This document shows, one piece after another, positions 1 through 8,885 of a stretch of 64,000 nt of DNA. The notes beneath the pieces were generated by a model that did not search any database, was not told where the DNA came from, and saw only the letters and a program-made list of their open reading frames with translations. The DNA comes from Acidaminococcaceae bacterium (lineage in GTDB: Bacteria > Bacillota > Negativicutes > Acidaminococcales > Acidaminococcaceae). Both the position numbers and the translations under genes were made by a program. The stretch is from assembly GCA_017405945.1 (NCBI GenBank), contig JAFQZL010000013.1, positions 1 to 64,000 of the forward strand, written 5' to 3'. The first letter of the stretch is position 1. Each line of letters begins with the position of its first letter.

Positions 1-2721
1 ATGACCTGCAGCGCCTGCTCCAGCCGCGTAGAAAAAGCGGTGAGCAAGCTGGAGGGAATTGGAAAAGCCAGCGTGAACCTGCTGACCAATTCCATGCAGG
101 TGGAATATGACGAAACGAAATTAAACGAAGAGAAGATTGTTCAGGCTGTAGTGGATGCAGGCTACGGCGCCGAACGGGTGGAAACGGGCCGCAGCGGTAA
201 AACGAAGAATGATTCAATCGTCGGCGCGGCAGCAGGCAGAGGCGACGGGACGGCAAGTAATGGTATTATTGCGCCCGGCAGCGGCCAAGCAGTCGATTCT
301 TCTGCAAAAGCTAAAAAACCGGAAGAAAATCCGGCGGTGAAAGCAGCGAGGGAAGCTATTGCGGAAATGCATCACCGGCTTATGTGGTCGCTGGTATTTT
401 TAATTCCGGTGCTGATTCTTTCCATGACACCTATGTTTGCAAAATTTTTCGGCTTTGCGGTTCCGGATATTTTGCAGAATTATTTTTACGGAACCAATAA
501 TGCAATCTGGCTGGCTTTTACGGAATTTATCCTGGTACTGCCTATTCTGATTATCAATAAAAAGTTTTTTATCAGCGGATTCAAGAGCCTGGCCATGGGC
601 GGTCCCAACATGGATACGCTGGTGGCGGTAGGGTCCGGGGCAGCGCTGCTTTATGGTATTTTTGCCATCTACCGTATCGGCTGGGGCCTGGGCCACGGCG
701 ATGCGGCGCTGGTGGATTTGTACCGCATGAACCTGTATTTTGAATCGGCTGGTATGATTGTCACCCTGATTACTTTCGGCAAATGGCTGGAAGCCCGTTC
801 TAAAGGCCGCACCTCCAGCGCCATTGAAAAACTGATGGACCTGGCGCCGAAACAGGCTGCGGTCATCCGGAACGGCGCGGAAGTTGTCATTCCGGCGGAA
901 GAGCTGGTGGAAGGCGATGAAATCGTGGTGCGCCCCGGCGAAAGCATTCCGGCAGACGGGGTGATCATCAGCGGCACTACCAGCGTGGACGAAGCGGCCA
1001 TTACCGGGGAGAGCATCCCGGTGGAAAAACAGCCGGGAGATAAAGTTATCAGCGCCACCATCAATAAAACCGGGTTTATTCATTTTACAGCCCAACGGGT
1101 AGGGGAAGACAGCACAATCAGCCAGATTATCCGGCTGGTGGACGAAGCCAGCAGCAGCAAGGCCCCCATTGCCCGCATGGCGGATAAAATAGCCGGTGTG
1201 TTTGTACCGGTGGTCATGCTTATTGCGCTGGCAACCTGCATTTTCTGGCTGCTGTGGGGCGAAAGTTTTGAATTCGCCTTCAGCTGTGCCATCAGTGTAC
1301 TTGTCATCAGCTGCCCCTGTGCGCTGGGCCTTGCCACACCGGTAGCAATTATGGTGGGAACCGGCAAAGGCGCGGAGAACGGGATCCTGATCAAATCCGG
1401 GGAAGCACTGGAGACGGCGCATGGCCTGGATACGGTAGTGCTGGATAAGACGGGGACCATTACGGAAGGCAGGCCCCGGGTCACCGATGTAATTCTGCTT
1501 CGCGGCGCCGCCGATGAAACGAATCCGGATTTTGCGGCGCTGCTTACCGCGGCGGCAGGACTGGAGCATGGCAGCAGTCATCCCCTGGCAGGCGCGGTGA
1601 TGGAATATACAGCGGAAAAGCAGATTGCCATCCCGAAGATGGATAATTTTGTTACGCTTTTCGGCAAAGGTGTCCAGGCGGAACAAAACGGAAGCACGTT
1701 TTACGCAGGCAATGTGACGCTGATGGAAGAGGCGGGCATTGATGTTGCGGCGGTATCCGGCGAACTGGACAAGCTGGCAGATGCAGGCAAGACCCCGCTG
1801 CTGTTTGCAAAAGATAAAGAACTGCTGGGCATCATTGCCGTGGCGGACAGGGAGAAGGAAACCAGCTGGCAGGCCATCGCGGAATTTAAAAAACTGGGCA
1901 TCAATGTGGTAATGCTGACTGGTGACAACCAGCGGACAGCGGAAGCCATTCAGAAACGGATGGACATTCCCCGGGTCATTGCTGGTGTGCTGCCGGAAGG
2001 AAAAGAAAAAGTCATTGCCGGTCTGCAGGCAGAAGGCCATAAGGTGGCAATGATTGGGGACGGTATCAACGACGCGCCGGCTCTGGCACGGGCGGATGTG
2101 GGCATCGCCATCGGCGCCGGCACGGACGTGGCCATTGAAAGCGCGGACATCGTACTGATGAAAAGTGATTTGCTGGATGCGGTAGATGCGGTTCGCCTCA
2201 GTAAAGATGTCATCAAAAAAATAAAAGAAGGTCTGTTCTGGGCCTTCTTCTATAACGTGGTCTGTATTCCGGTGGCAGCGGGCGCGCTGGTGCACTGGGG
2301 CATCCATCTCAACCCCATGTTCGGGGCGGCGGCCATGAGCCTGAGTTCCGTTTCGGTGGTGACTAACGCGTTGCGGCTGAAAGGCTTTAAACCGACTGCG
2401 GCGGTGAAGAGCGAAACGGCAACGGAAACCGGAGCTGTGCAGTTGCAGAGTCTGGGTATGGTACCGGTGAATGCCGGTAAAGATAATAAAAATATAAGTA
2501 TTACAGGAGGTTCAATTATGGAAAAAGTATTAAAAGTGGAAGGAATGACCTGTGCACATTGCCAGAAACACGTGACTAACGCGCTGGCGAAACTGGAGGG
2601 CGTAACTGCGGTAGAAGTAAGTCTGGAAGCTAAAACCGCTACGGTGAAGGCTGACCGCGACATTCCGGTGGCTGAATTTGAAAAGGCGATTACCGATGCA
2701 GGGTATGAACTCGTGAAGTAA
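1..2721 (+). CDS. copA: Copper-translocating P1B-type ATPase with fused C-terminal CopZ-like domain (5' partial)
   Basis: This is a membrane pump that exports Cu(I) using ATP. The reading frame is open at the window edge. The first Met is the Met of the MTCSAC metal-binding motif, so the true start lies upstream. Domains in order: heavy-metal-associated domain (residues 1-60), an Ala/Gly-rich linker, membrane segments from about 128, TGES actuator motif at 335-338, CPC metal site at 438-440, phosphorylation site DKTGT from 482, the conserved HP at 527-528, and GDGIND at 686-691. The frame continues without a stop into a second metal-binding domain (MTCAHC) from codon 840. The join passes through sequence that looks like an intergenic spacer with a Shine-Dalgarno site. 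The family identity is certain; the fused C-terminus is unusual. Confidence 0.96.
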   Translation: MTCSACSSRVEKAVSKLEGIGKASVNLLTNSMQVEYDETKLNEEKIVQAVVDAGYGAERVETGRSGKTKNDSIVGAAAGRGDGTASNGIIAPGSGQAVDSSAKAKKPEENPAVKAAREAIAEMHHRLMWSLVFLIPVLILSMTPMFAKFFGFAVPDILQNYFYGTNNAIWLAFTEFILVLPILIINKKFFISGFKSLAMGGPNMDTLVAVGSGAALLYGIFAIYRIGWGLGHGDAALVDLYRMNLYFESAGMIVTLITFGKWLEARSKGRTSSAIEKLMDLAPKQAAVIRNGAEVVIPAEELVEGDEIVVRPGESIPADGVIISGTTSVDEAAITGESIPVEKQPGDKVISATINKTGFIHFTAQRVGEDSTISQIIRLVDEASSSKAPIARMADKIAGVFVPVVMLIALATCIFWLLWGESFEFAFSCAISVLVISCPCALGLATPVAIMVGTGKGAENGILIKSGEALETAHGLDTVVLDKTGTITEGRPRVTDVILLRGAADETNPDFAALLTAAAGLEHGSSHPLAGAVMEYTAEKQIAIPKMDNFVTLFGKGVQAEQNGSTFYAGNVTLMEEAGIDVAAVSGELDKLADAGKTPLLFAKDKELLGIIAVADREKETSWQAIAEFKKLGINVVMLTGDNQRTAEAIQKRMDIPRVIAGVLPEGKEKVIAGLQAEGHKVAMIGDGINDAPALARADVGIAIGAGTDVAIESADIVLMKSDLLDAVDAVRLSKDVIKKIKEGLFWAFFYNVVCIPVAAGALVHWGIHLNPMFGAAAMSLSSVSVVTNALRLKGFKPTAAVKSETATETGAVQLQSLGMVPVNAGKDNKNISITGGSIMEKVLKVEGMTCAHCQKHVTNALAKLEGVTAVEVSLEAKTATVKADRDIPVAEFEKAITDAGYELVK
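2505..2510 (+). promoter_or_regulatory. Internal Shine-Dalgarno site for copZ
   Basis: AGGAGG lies seven bases before the in-frame ATG at 2518, inside the continuous copA frame. The preceding codons are A/T-rich and encode a low-complexity Asn/Ile/Ser stretch, as expected of a former intergenic spacer that has become translated. Confidence 0.65.
2518..2721 (+). CDS. copZ: CopZ-like copper chaperone, in-frame internal start within copA
   Basis: The last 67 codons of the copA frame form a complete small heavy-metal-associated protein. It starts [15 protein letters not shown] and ends DAGYELVK, the usual length and form of a free CopZ chaperone that hands Cu(I) to CopA. The internal ATG at 2518 is preceded by AGGAGG (2505-2510) at seven bases, an ideal ribosome binding site. 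Free CopZ is therefore probably made as well as any read-through CopA-CopZ protein. The sequence cannot say how much of each is produced. Confidence 0.7.
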   Translation: MEKVLKVEGMTCAHCQKHVTNALAKLEGVTAVEVSLEAKTATVKADRDIPVAEFEKAITDAGYELVK

Positions 2722-2745
2722 AATTTGCTTTTGTAACCACTTTTG

Positions 2746-2906
2746 AAAAAAGGCTTCGCAAAAACGTTCCGTTTGCTATTTCACGGACTTGTTCGCCTGT
2801 GGCTTCGAAACTCGGGGCTTTGCCCCTCAGACAGTCTCGCCACGACGGCGAATTTCATCCCGTGAAATAACGCAAAGGTTCACTAAGTTTTGCTTCAGCC
2901 TTTTTT
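2746..2906. repeat. Long-hairpin intergenic repeat, copy 1
   Basis: This is the first of three related elements in the window (others at 50330-50530 and 56133-56303). It folds as one long imperfect hairpin. The outer stem is AAAAAAGGC with GCCTTTTTT. Next come a GCAAAA/GTTTTGC stem, a 10-bp stem TATTTCACGG/CCGTGAAATA, and a TTCGCC..GTGGC stem. The tip is GGGGC-TTT-GCCCC (2814-2826). It sits between the convergent copA and diaminopropionate ammonia-lyase genes, and its A-run and T-run ends suit a bidirectional terminator. Confidence 0.8.
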
Positions 2907-2940
2907 TACAAGCAGATAGTTAACATTATTATTTCCAGAT

Positions 2941-2974
2941 AAAAAACCTGATGCGAAAAAGCATCAGGTTTTTT
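2941..2974. terminator. Bidirectional intrinsic terminator
   Basis: A perfect 14-bp stem, AAAAAACCTGATGC with its exact complement, closes a six-base loop. It has an A-run on the left and a T-run on the right. It lies just past the 3' end of the minus-strand ammonia-lyase gene and beyond repeat copy 1, so it can end transcription from both sides. Confidence 0.9.
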
Positions 2975-2997
2975 AATGTTCATAACAATTAACTTTA

Positions 2998-4197
2998 TTA
3001 TTTTGTAAAAGATTTCCCATGCACTATTTGTTGATAACCGTCCGGATCGGTATCGCCTTCGGTATTAATCAGCAGGATTACCGAATCCGCGTTGATACGA
3101 AACAGGTTACGAAGCGTTTCATCCTGCAGGATCCGGTTGACGAGACCGTAGGTTACAGCCCCGGATTCTCCGGCGACAATCGCTTTGTCTCTGCCAATGG
3201 GATTTGCATAGGCACGCATGCCTTCTTCCGTGATGATATCATCACAGGCACAGAAGAAAGCTGCTTTGTCACGGATAGCGGGCCAGGTCACCCGGCAGGG
3301 CGTTCCGCAGTTCAGACCGGCCATAATGGTTGAAGGGTTTCCCTCTAAAGTGTGAACCAGTCCGTCACCGGCTTTCACAGATTGATAGATGCAGGCTGCT
3401 TCCACAGGTTCAACAATTGTGAAAATGGGAGGTTTTTCGCGGTAGCAGGATTGAAGAAACTCCATAACACCGCCGGCCATGGCTCCGACACCTGCCTGCA
3501 GAAAAACGTGGGTTGGAATAATCTGTCCTAACTGTTCTACGGTTTCTGCCGCCAGGGTCAGGTAGCCGTCGATAATCCATTCCGGATACTGTTCATAACC
3601 GTCCCACGCAGTGTCCTGAATCAGTATCCAGTCATTTTTAAGCGCCAGGTTCCAGGAATGTTCCACCGCCTGATCATAATTAAAATCTGTAATCTCCGCA
3701 GTGGCATTGCCGGCTTTTTCAATGGCAACGCGCCGCGTTTCCACGGAACCTTTTGGCATAAATACAGTGGCGCTGCAGCCGAACAGCTTTGCGGCCCAGG
3801 AAACACCCTTGCCGTGATTGCCGTCCGTGGCTGTGACAAAATGGATTTTGGCGCATTGCTTCCGGACGTTGTCTTTCCGGAAGTAACGGTAATCAACAGT
3901 TTTGTAATCCAACCCCAGCCTTTCGCAGAGGATGCGGAACATGGCGTAGCTTCCGCCGAGGCCTTTAAAAGCATTTAAACCGAAACGGTGCGACTCATCC
4001 TTGCAGTATATGTCTGAAATTCCAGTGGCAGTGGCTAACTCCTTCAACGCAACCAAAGGGGCAGGCGCATAACCGGGCAGGTTTTTGTGAAAACGGATCG
4101 CGTCTGCGGCCACGGCTTTGTCAAAACGTACATATTGGGTTGCTTGGGTTAAACTCTTATTTTTCAGGATGCGGAAATCTTTGAACCGGTATTCCAT
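2998..4197 (-). CDS. dpaL: Diaminopropionate ammonia-lyase (PLP enzyme)
   Basis: This cytosolic enzyme uses pyridoxal phosphate to split 2,3-diaminopropionate into pyruvate and two ammonia. The length (399 residues) and the motif KDESHRFGLNAFKGLGGSYA match the YgeX/DpaL family; the Lys in NAFKGLGG (about residue 78) should carry PLP. A second fold-type II motif, DGNHGKG, follows. I start at 4197 because a GGAG lies ten bases upstream, whereas the in-frame ATG at 4206 is almost touching it. The gene is monocistronic and converges on copA. It fits a lifestyle of amino-acid fermentation. Confidence 0.93.
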   Translation of the reverse strand: MEYRFKDFRILKNKSLTQATQYVRFDKAVAADAIRFHKNLPGYAPAPLVALKELATATGISDIYCKDESHRFGLNAFKGLGGSYAMFRILCERLGLDYKTVDYRYFRKDNVRKQCAKIHFVTATDGNHGKGVSWAAKLFGCSATVFMPKGSVETRRVAIEKAGNATAEITDFNYDQAVEHSWNLALKNDWILIQDTAWDGYEQYPEWIIDGYLTLAAETVEQLGQIIPTHVFLQAGVGAMAGGVMEFLQSCYREKPPIFTIVEPVEAACIYQSVKAGDGLVHTLEGNPSTIMAGLNCGTPCRVTWPAIRDKAAFFCACDDIITEEGMRAYANPIGRDKAIVAGESGAVTYGLVNRILQDETLRNLFRINADSVILLINTEGDTDPDGYQQIVHGKSFTK

Positions 4198-4278
4198 AAG
4201 AATCATTCTCCGCGATTGCTTCAGTGGTCATTCAGTGGTTAAATAAAGCTGAAACTTCTTATGCTTACTGTATAATAA

Positions 4279-5133
4279 TTAGAGCAAACCACCCGGTACT
4301 TCTAGCGGGTCGGGGCCGTAATCGTTGGGGCCGTCCGTCCCTTTGAAGAACAGAAGGTAGATACCCAAAACAAGGTTTACTAACGGAATAAACACGCCGA
4401 CGCACCACCAGGCCGGTCGGTTCAGATCGTGCAGACGCCGGATTATGAGCATGAAGCTGGGGATCAAGGCAGCAATCGAAATAATAGTTCCCAGCATGGC
4501 AATTGCGCTGCTGTTCATTGAAACGGCGACCATGGTGATTAAATTTGTAATGATTGAAACGGCTGCCCCAAGCGCAAGGGCACGGAAGAAGTAACGCTTG
4601 CGGTTCAGGCGGTTGTCGTAACGCAGGAACATGGACTGCAGGTCTTTGTCCGGTTCGTATTTGGGGCCTGTTCCGCCCCGGGCAAATTCTTCTTTGTGGA
4701 TGTAATCAGTATGTGGAAAGGCCTGTTCGGCTTCCTGTCGCAGAGAAGAATGCGAAGGCCCGTTGTCTTTTGGCGCTTCTTCATGAAAAGGCTGAGGGTC
4801 CGGGGGTGTCTGCTCCCGGGGCGGTACGAAAGCATCCTGTGGTTTTTCAGGAACCGGGTCCGGATGAATTGCTCCCAGCGTGGCAGCTGTTGCGGCACCT
4901 GCAGCACAGGTTGTCGCGGAAGAAGTGTCGGGAATTGCAGATGTTATGGAAGGGTCACCGGCCGGGGTATTTGCCGGAGATGTATTTGCGGAGGCATTTT
5001 CTGGGAATGAATTGGGCGTGGTCGCGGCTGCCGGCGCTGTCGCTTCAGTCTGTTTTATCGGTGCTCCGCAGTTCGGACAGAACTTGTTTTCGCTTTTTAA
5101 GGGTGAACCGCAGTTTTCACAAAAATTAGCCAT
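4279..5133 (-). CDS. Zinc-ribbon DUF805 membrane protein
   Basis: The N-terminus has a double CxxC zinc ribbon (CENCGSP ... CPNCGAP, residues 5-23). A long Ala/Pro/Thr-rich low-complexity linker follows (about 30-150). The last third is a DUF805-type membrane domain with several hydrophobic segments and the family motif RRLHDLNRPAWW. It ends with a polar tail carrying DGPNDYGPDP, typical of DUF805. The molecular function is unknown. A Shine-Dalgarno GGAGG precedes the start. It stands alone, transcribed away from tRNA-Ala. Confidence 0.85.
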   Translation of the reverse strand: MANFCENCGSPLKSENKFCPNCGAPIKQTEATAPAAATTPNSFPENASANTSPANTPAGDPSITSAIPDTSSATTCAAGAATAATLGAIHPDPVPEKPQDAFVPPREQTPPDPQPFHEEAPKDNGPSHSSLRQEAEQAFPHTDYIHKEEFARGGTGPKYEPDKDLQSMFLRYDNRLNRKRYFFRALALGAAVSIITNLITMVAVSMNSSAIAMLGTIISIAALIPSFMLIIRRLHDLNRPAWWCVGVFIPLVNLVLGIYLLFFKGTDGPNDYGPDPLEVPGGLL

Positions 5134-5334
5134 GATTGTTTCCTCCTCGGTTATAGTTTATGTAACTTGATTAGTTAGTAAAGTACTCCCCGATGTTTGA
5201 AAATCTCTCAATTACATTCTATACTATCGGGCAGATATCTGTAAATGCAGTCTGTAAAAAATAATAAGGCATATGCGGATGCAATTTCCCGGGAAATATT
5301 GTAAAATGAAACCTTCGATTTGGTGAGAAAGCTA

Positions 5335-5363
5335 TTGACAAAGGATGCTTTTTTCCGTATAAT
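5335..5363 (+). promoter_or_regulatory. Consensus promoter of tRNA-Ala
   Basis: TTGACA (5335-5340) and TATAAT (5358-5363) are both perfect consensus boxes with a 17-base spacer, ending 18 bases before the mature tRNA. This is a strong vegetative sigma-70/SigA-type promoter. Confidence 0.9.
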
Positions 5364-5381
5364 ATCGCTTGTAAAGCTTTT

Positions 5382-5457
<76 letters not shown>

Positions 5458-5468
5458 AATGAAAAAAT

Positions 5469-5508
5469 AACAGCCATACAGGTTTTCGGACTTGTATGGC
5501 TGTTTTAT
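5469..5508 (+). terminator. Terminator after tRNA-Ala
   Basis: AACAGCCATACA pairs perfectly with TGTATGGCTGTT around a 12-base loop, followed by TTATTATT. It lies 12 bases past the tRNA 3' end. Confidence 0.85.
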
Positions 5509-5851
5509 TATTGTCCGGTTTTAAAATGGACAGTAAATAGACAGTTATGGTTTCTCCCTTTATTTTTGATTTTGCAGAGGTTATGTAGAAAGTGAAGATT
5601 CAGCAATCATGCGGGGTTTCGCATTTATTTCTACGTTTCTACCTTTTTTCTACCTTTTCTACGTTTCGTCAAATTTCAGGCTGCAGGCAATTTGCCACTG
5701 CAGGTTGGCGTGGCTTTCTTGAAATTTGAAAATCATACTTTTTTTACAAAAAACCGGCGTAAACATAGCGTATGGAACAGGATATGATATACTATAAATT
5801 ATAAGAAAGTTTTTTGATTAATGGTTAATAATATGGAAAGGAACCGGGTCT
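5509..5851. other. Long intergenic leader before the NifH-like gene
   Basis: No credible gene is seen here. The stretch holds a cluster of four direct TTCTAC units (5627-5664). A possible folded segment follows (5670-5728): an outer 9-bp stem CAAATTTCA/TGAAATTTG encloses a hairpin CTGCA-GGCAA...TTGCC..TGCAG. Next are a T-run and an A/T-rich promoter-like zone with a TATACT box near 5790. These are candidate regulatory signals for the downstream gene. Confidence 0.4.
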
Positions 5852-6676
5852 ATGTTTAAAATCGCATTTTACGGAAAGGGCGGTATCGGAAAATCAACGA
5901 CGGCATCCAATGTTTCTGCTGCGTTAAGCGAGACAGGAGTGAAGGTGTGCCAGATTGGCTGCGATCCGAAAAACGATTCCACCCGCCTGTTGCTGGGCGG
6001 AATCTGCAAAAGAACCGTTCTGGACGCGGTAAGAAGCTCGGACGATGGCAGCGTTACCCTGGAAGAAGTCGTACATTATGGCTATAATCATATAAAATGC
6101 ATCGAAGCCGGTGGTCCGGAACCCGGTGTCGGTTGTGCCGGCAGAGGTATTATCGTTGCCCTGGAGCGTTTAAATGCATTACATGCAAATGAAGACGATG
6201 AACTGATTTTGTACGATGTATTGGGAGATGTGGTCTGCGGCGGTTTTGCGGTGCCAATCCGGGAGGGATACGCTGAAGTTATTTATATTGTGACTTCCGG
6301 AGAGATGATGTCGCTGTACGCCGCAAATAACATTGCAAAAGGCATCAAACGGTTTGCGCAACGTGGAAAAGTGCGTCTGGGCGGACTGATTGGCAACAGC
6401 CGGAATACCCCAAAGGAAAAAGAACTGCTGGAAGCGTTTGCAAAGAAACTGAATACCAGGCTGATTGCGTTTATTCCCCGGGACCAGATAGTACAGAAAG
6501 CAGAAATCCGGCGGCAGACTGTAATTCAGTATGCGCCGGATTCCTGTCAGGCACAGGCATACCGTGAATTGGCAAAAAAAATTCTTGATAATAAGGAACT
6601 GTCAATTCCCACGACCATGACGTTTGAAGAACTGGAATCATTTATGGCGGAGATGGGCGTGGAAGATAATATATAA
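5852..6676 (+). CDS. Orphan NifH-like [4Fe-4S] ATPase (nitrogenase reductase family)
   Basis: A 274-residue protein of the NifH/BchL/CfbC family: homodimeric ATPases that pass electrons from a bridging [4Fe-4S] cluster to a partner. Visible features are the P-loop GKGGIGKST (8-16), the switch-like CDPKNDSTR, cluster ligand Cys95 in GVGCAGRG with the adjacent Arg98 that is ADP-ribosylated in true NifH, and the second ligand Cys129 in [10 protein letters not shown]. All key residues are intact. No nifD, nifK, nifB or other partner lies in the window, so the electron acceptor is unknown. It is likely not a dinitrogenase reductase but one of the poorly characterised NifH-like groups. Confidence 0.88.
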   Translation: MFKIAFYGKGGIGKSTTASNVSAALSETGVKVCQIGCDPKNDSTRLLLGGICKRTVLDAVRSSDDGSVTLEEVVHYGYNHIKCIEAGGPEPGVGCAGRGIIVALERLNALHANEDDELILYDVLGDVVCGGFAVPIREGYAEVIYIVTSGEMMSLYAANNIAKGIKRFAQRGKVRLGGLIGNSRNTPKEKELLEAFAKKLNTRLIAFIPRDQIVQKAEIRRQTVIQYAPDSCQAQAYRELAKKILDNKELSIPTTMTFEELESFMAEMGVEDNI

Positions 6677-6728
6677 AAACGGTTTACTATTTTCTGAAGC
6701 AATGCATCTGAGTTGTTACAAGTATCGT

Positions 6729-7931
6729 TTATGTCCGTTCTTTCCCAACAGTCTCTTTATGCAGTTTTTCCCTTTGGGCAGTATCCGTAAAATTTTTCAG
6801 TTTGCAATACACGATACGGCGGACGGAGGCGTCAATGTCCGCCAGGGAAAGCTTTCCGTCTTTTACGGCCTGCAGCGTGCTGCGGTAAATACGCTGCTGA
6901 ACTTCCGGATCATGGCAGCTCAGCAGTATGTCCGTTCCGGCCTGAATGGCAACGATACCGATTTCTTCCGGCTTATATCCTTCGCTGACGGCGCCCATGT
7001 CCAGGTCGTCGGTGATGACGATGCCCTGATAACCCAGCTGGCTCCGAAGCATTTGTTTCAGGATGACTGGCGAAAGGCTGGCAGGTTTTGCATCAAAGGC
7101 AGGGTAGCGGATATGGCCGGCCATCACCATGAACTGATGGTGAGGGTATTGGTCGATGATGTGCCGGAAAGGCAGCAGGTCTTCCTGTAAAATAGTCTGC
7201 CGGGGCACATTCACTACCGATTTTTCGGTATGGGGATCGGTTTCACTGCGGCCCATGCCCGGGAAATGTTTGATGGTAAACAGAACGCCGCTGTCCCGTA
7301 AGCCGCGGCAGGCCAGCTCACCAAAAGATGTGACCTGTTGCGGTGTAGTTCCGTAGGTGCGGCCGTGCATACGGCTGCTGATATCAAGCACAGGGGCAAA
7401 GTCAAGGTTGAAGCCCAGTTCCCGGATATCGTTCCCGGTCTTGTTCGCATGCGTATATGCTTCTTCCGGTTTGCCTTTGCTGATTTCCGTTGGTGCAGGC
7501 GCTGTGTAGGCCTGTTGCTTCATCCGGGTCACCAGTCCCCCTTCCTGATCTACCGAAAGGAACAGGGGAAGGCTGTAAGAGTTCAGCGCCAGGTTCTGCA
7601 GGGAGGAGTTTAAGGTTTTGACCTGTTCCCGGGTTTCCATGTTCCGGTCAAACAGAATTACGCCGCCCACGTGCATGGAAGCAAGATTGCTTTTTGTGTT
7701 TTCGGTAAGTGTCGTCCCGTGGATGCCCACGAACATCATCTGGCCGATTTTTTCTTCCAGAGTCATTTTGTTCGTGACAGAATCTGCCAGCTGCCAGAGT
7801 CCCTTTTCCGTGGCCCAGGTGTCCGCGGAAGACCCTGCAGTCCGGTTCGTTCCCTTTTCAGCAGCGCTGCAGCCGAAGAACAGGAACAGTATACATAATA
7901 ACGTAGCGCAAAGAGTTAGCTGCTTTTTCAT
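6729..7931 (-). CDS. Glycoside hydrolase family 3 lipoprotein (NagZ-like beta-N-acetylhexosaminidase)
   Basis: The signal peptide ends in a lipobox (LFFGC), so this is a surface lipoprotein. The catalytic domain has KHFPGMGRSETDPH, the loop that carries the acid/base Asp-His dyad in NagZ-type enzymes. It also has ITDDLDMGAV with the nucleophile Asp, and SVDQEGGLVTR near the substrate site. It probably removes GlcNAc from peptidoglycan fragments or chitin-type sugars. I place the start at the ATG at 7931. The TTG at 7943 is in frame but only two bases from the GGAGA. It is single, followed by the convergent NifH-like gene. Confidence 0.88.
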   Translation of the reverse strand: MKKQLTLCATLLCILFLFFGCSAAEKGTNRTAGSSADTWATEKGLWQLADSVTNKMTLEEKIGQMMFVGIHGTTLTENTKSNLASMHVGGVILFDRNMETREQVKTLNSSLQNLALNSYSLPLFLSVDQEGGLVTRMKQQAYTAPAPTEISKGKPEEAYTHANKTGNDIRELGFNLDFAPVLDISSRMHGRTYGTTPQQVTSFGELACRGLRDSGVLFTIKHFPGMGRSETDPHTEKSVVNVPRQTILQEDLLPFRHIIDQYPHHQFMVMAGHIRYPAFDAKPASLSPVILKQMLRSQLGYQGIVITDDLDMGAVSEGYKPEEIGIVAIQAGTDILLSCHDPEVQQRIYRSTLQAVKDGKLSLADIDASVRRIVYCKLKNFTDTAQREKLHKETVGKERT

Positions 7932-8089
7932 AGTACGCGTCAATCTCCGAATCTATTGTAGTTGTTCTTATTATATCATATTATATATCATTGCGCGGTG
8001 CTTGCCAAAAATGGTATGATATAAAAAAGCTGTGACGCAGAACGGGAAATATTTTTTTAGATCAACTGTCAGTTGTGGAGGTATTGGCT

Positions 8090-8428
8090 ATGAAACTCCG
8101 GACTTATTATCTCCTGTCGTGGTTAAGCGGGCTATTGACGCTGATATTTTCCGTTGGGGGAGCTTTGGCGTTTGTAACTTATCTCAGCAGTCCTACCACC
8201 GTGGACGGCATTGTCCGCAAAGGGCATATGAGTATTATGGAATTTGTTCTGCCGCTGTTTCTGATTGGTCTCGTCTGTTTTGTCCTTTATCTTTGCGCTT
8301 CCCTGTTCTGTGTTTTCCGCAGGCTGAAGACACAGGAGCACAGGTTTCTGCACTTTCTGCTGAATCTTGTTTTATACCTGGTTACCGCGGCGGGTACGGT
8401 TCCGTTAATGATACTTCTTTTCAGTTAG
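8090..8428 (+). CDS. Small integral membrane protein, unknown function
   Basis: A protein of 112 residues with about three hydrophobic helices (near residues 5-30, 45-75 and 85-110) separated by short polar loops. I do not recognise a family. The ATG at 8090 is preceded by GGAGG at good spacing; an upstream in-frame GTG at 8075 lies before that site and is unlikely. The upstream region is shared with the divergent GH3 lipoprotein gene. Confidence 0.6.
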   Translation: MKLRTYYLLSWLSGLLTLIFSVGGALAFVTYLSSPTTVDGIVRKGHMSIMEFVLPLFLIGLVCFVLYLCASLFCVFRRLKTQEHRFLHFLLNLVLYLVTAAGTVPLMILLFS

Positions 8429-8569
8429 TAAATTGACTTTTACACAGATTTTTACTATAATTTATGGAGTATAGTGGACAGTATAGGAAACAGACCCAGT
8501 GGTAACTTTCTTAAGTTTTTCTATAAAGTTGAGTTACAGGCTTTGGCGATGCCGGGAAGGATGGGCATT

Positions 8570-8677
8570 ATGGGTGAGAAGTTTAAGACCTTTATTTCCT
8601 GCACAAAAGAAGATAATTTGAAGCTGCTTGCGTTTGTAATTGTTCTGCTTGCCATCATTGCGTTTTTTGGCTGGTAA
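8570..8677 (+). CDS. Possible 35-residue single-pass membrane peptide
   Basis: A short frame begins MGEKFKTFIS and ends in one hydrophobic helix (LLAFVIVLLAIIAFFGW). The same frame extends upstream to a GTG at 8474 and has ATGs at 8549 and 8561. A weak GGAAGG lies before the chosen start. The positive-then-hydrophobic layout resembles a small membrane peptide, but coding evidence is thin. Confidence 0.35.
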   Translation: MGEKFKTFISCTKEDNLKLLAFVIVLLAIIAFFGW

Positions 8678-8885
8678 TGTCAATGTGTCTTTTTTGTTAA
8701 ATATGGGTTTTTACTGTACTATATGTTGTGATTTTATGTTATAATGAATCAACAATGATAATTTGTTCCATGTAAGTTGTATTATATAATTTTTGAATCT
8801 GGCAAAACGTTTATTACCCGTGGAAGGTATTTCCGGTAAACCGAGTTTTGAAAAACATAAATTTTGACTGCAAAGGTGTGATTTG

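Noticed and set aside
400-2307. 635-codon open frame antisense to copA
   Set aside because: The plus strand encodes an ATPase with all motifs. The antisense frame is His/Arg-rich with no domain and no ribosome site, as expected from codon bias.
6624-7190. Plus-strand frame over the end of the NifH-like gene and the GH3 gene
   Set aside because: Antisense to the GH3 lipoprotein, which has a signal peptide and catalytic motifs.
8032-8436. 134-codon plus-strand frame overlapping the small membrane protein
   Set aside because: It has no good ribosome site and a Cys/Arg/Ser-rich composition unlike a protein; the overlapping frame is a clean membrane protein with GGAGG.
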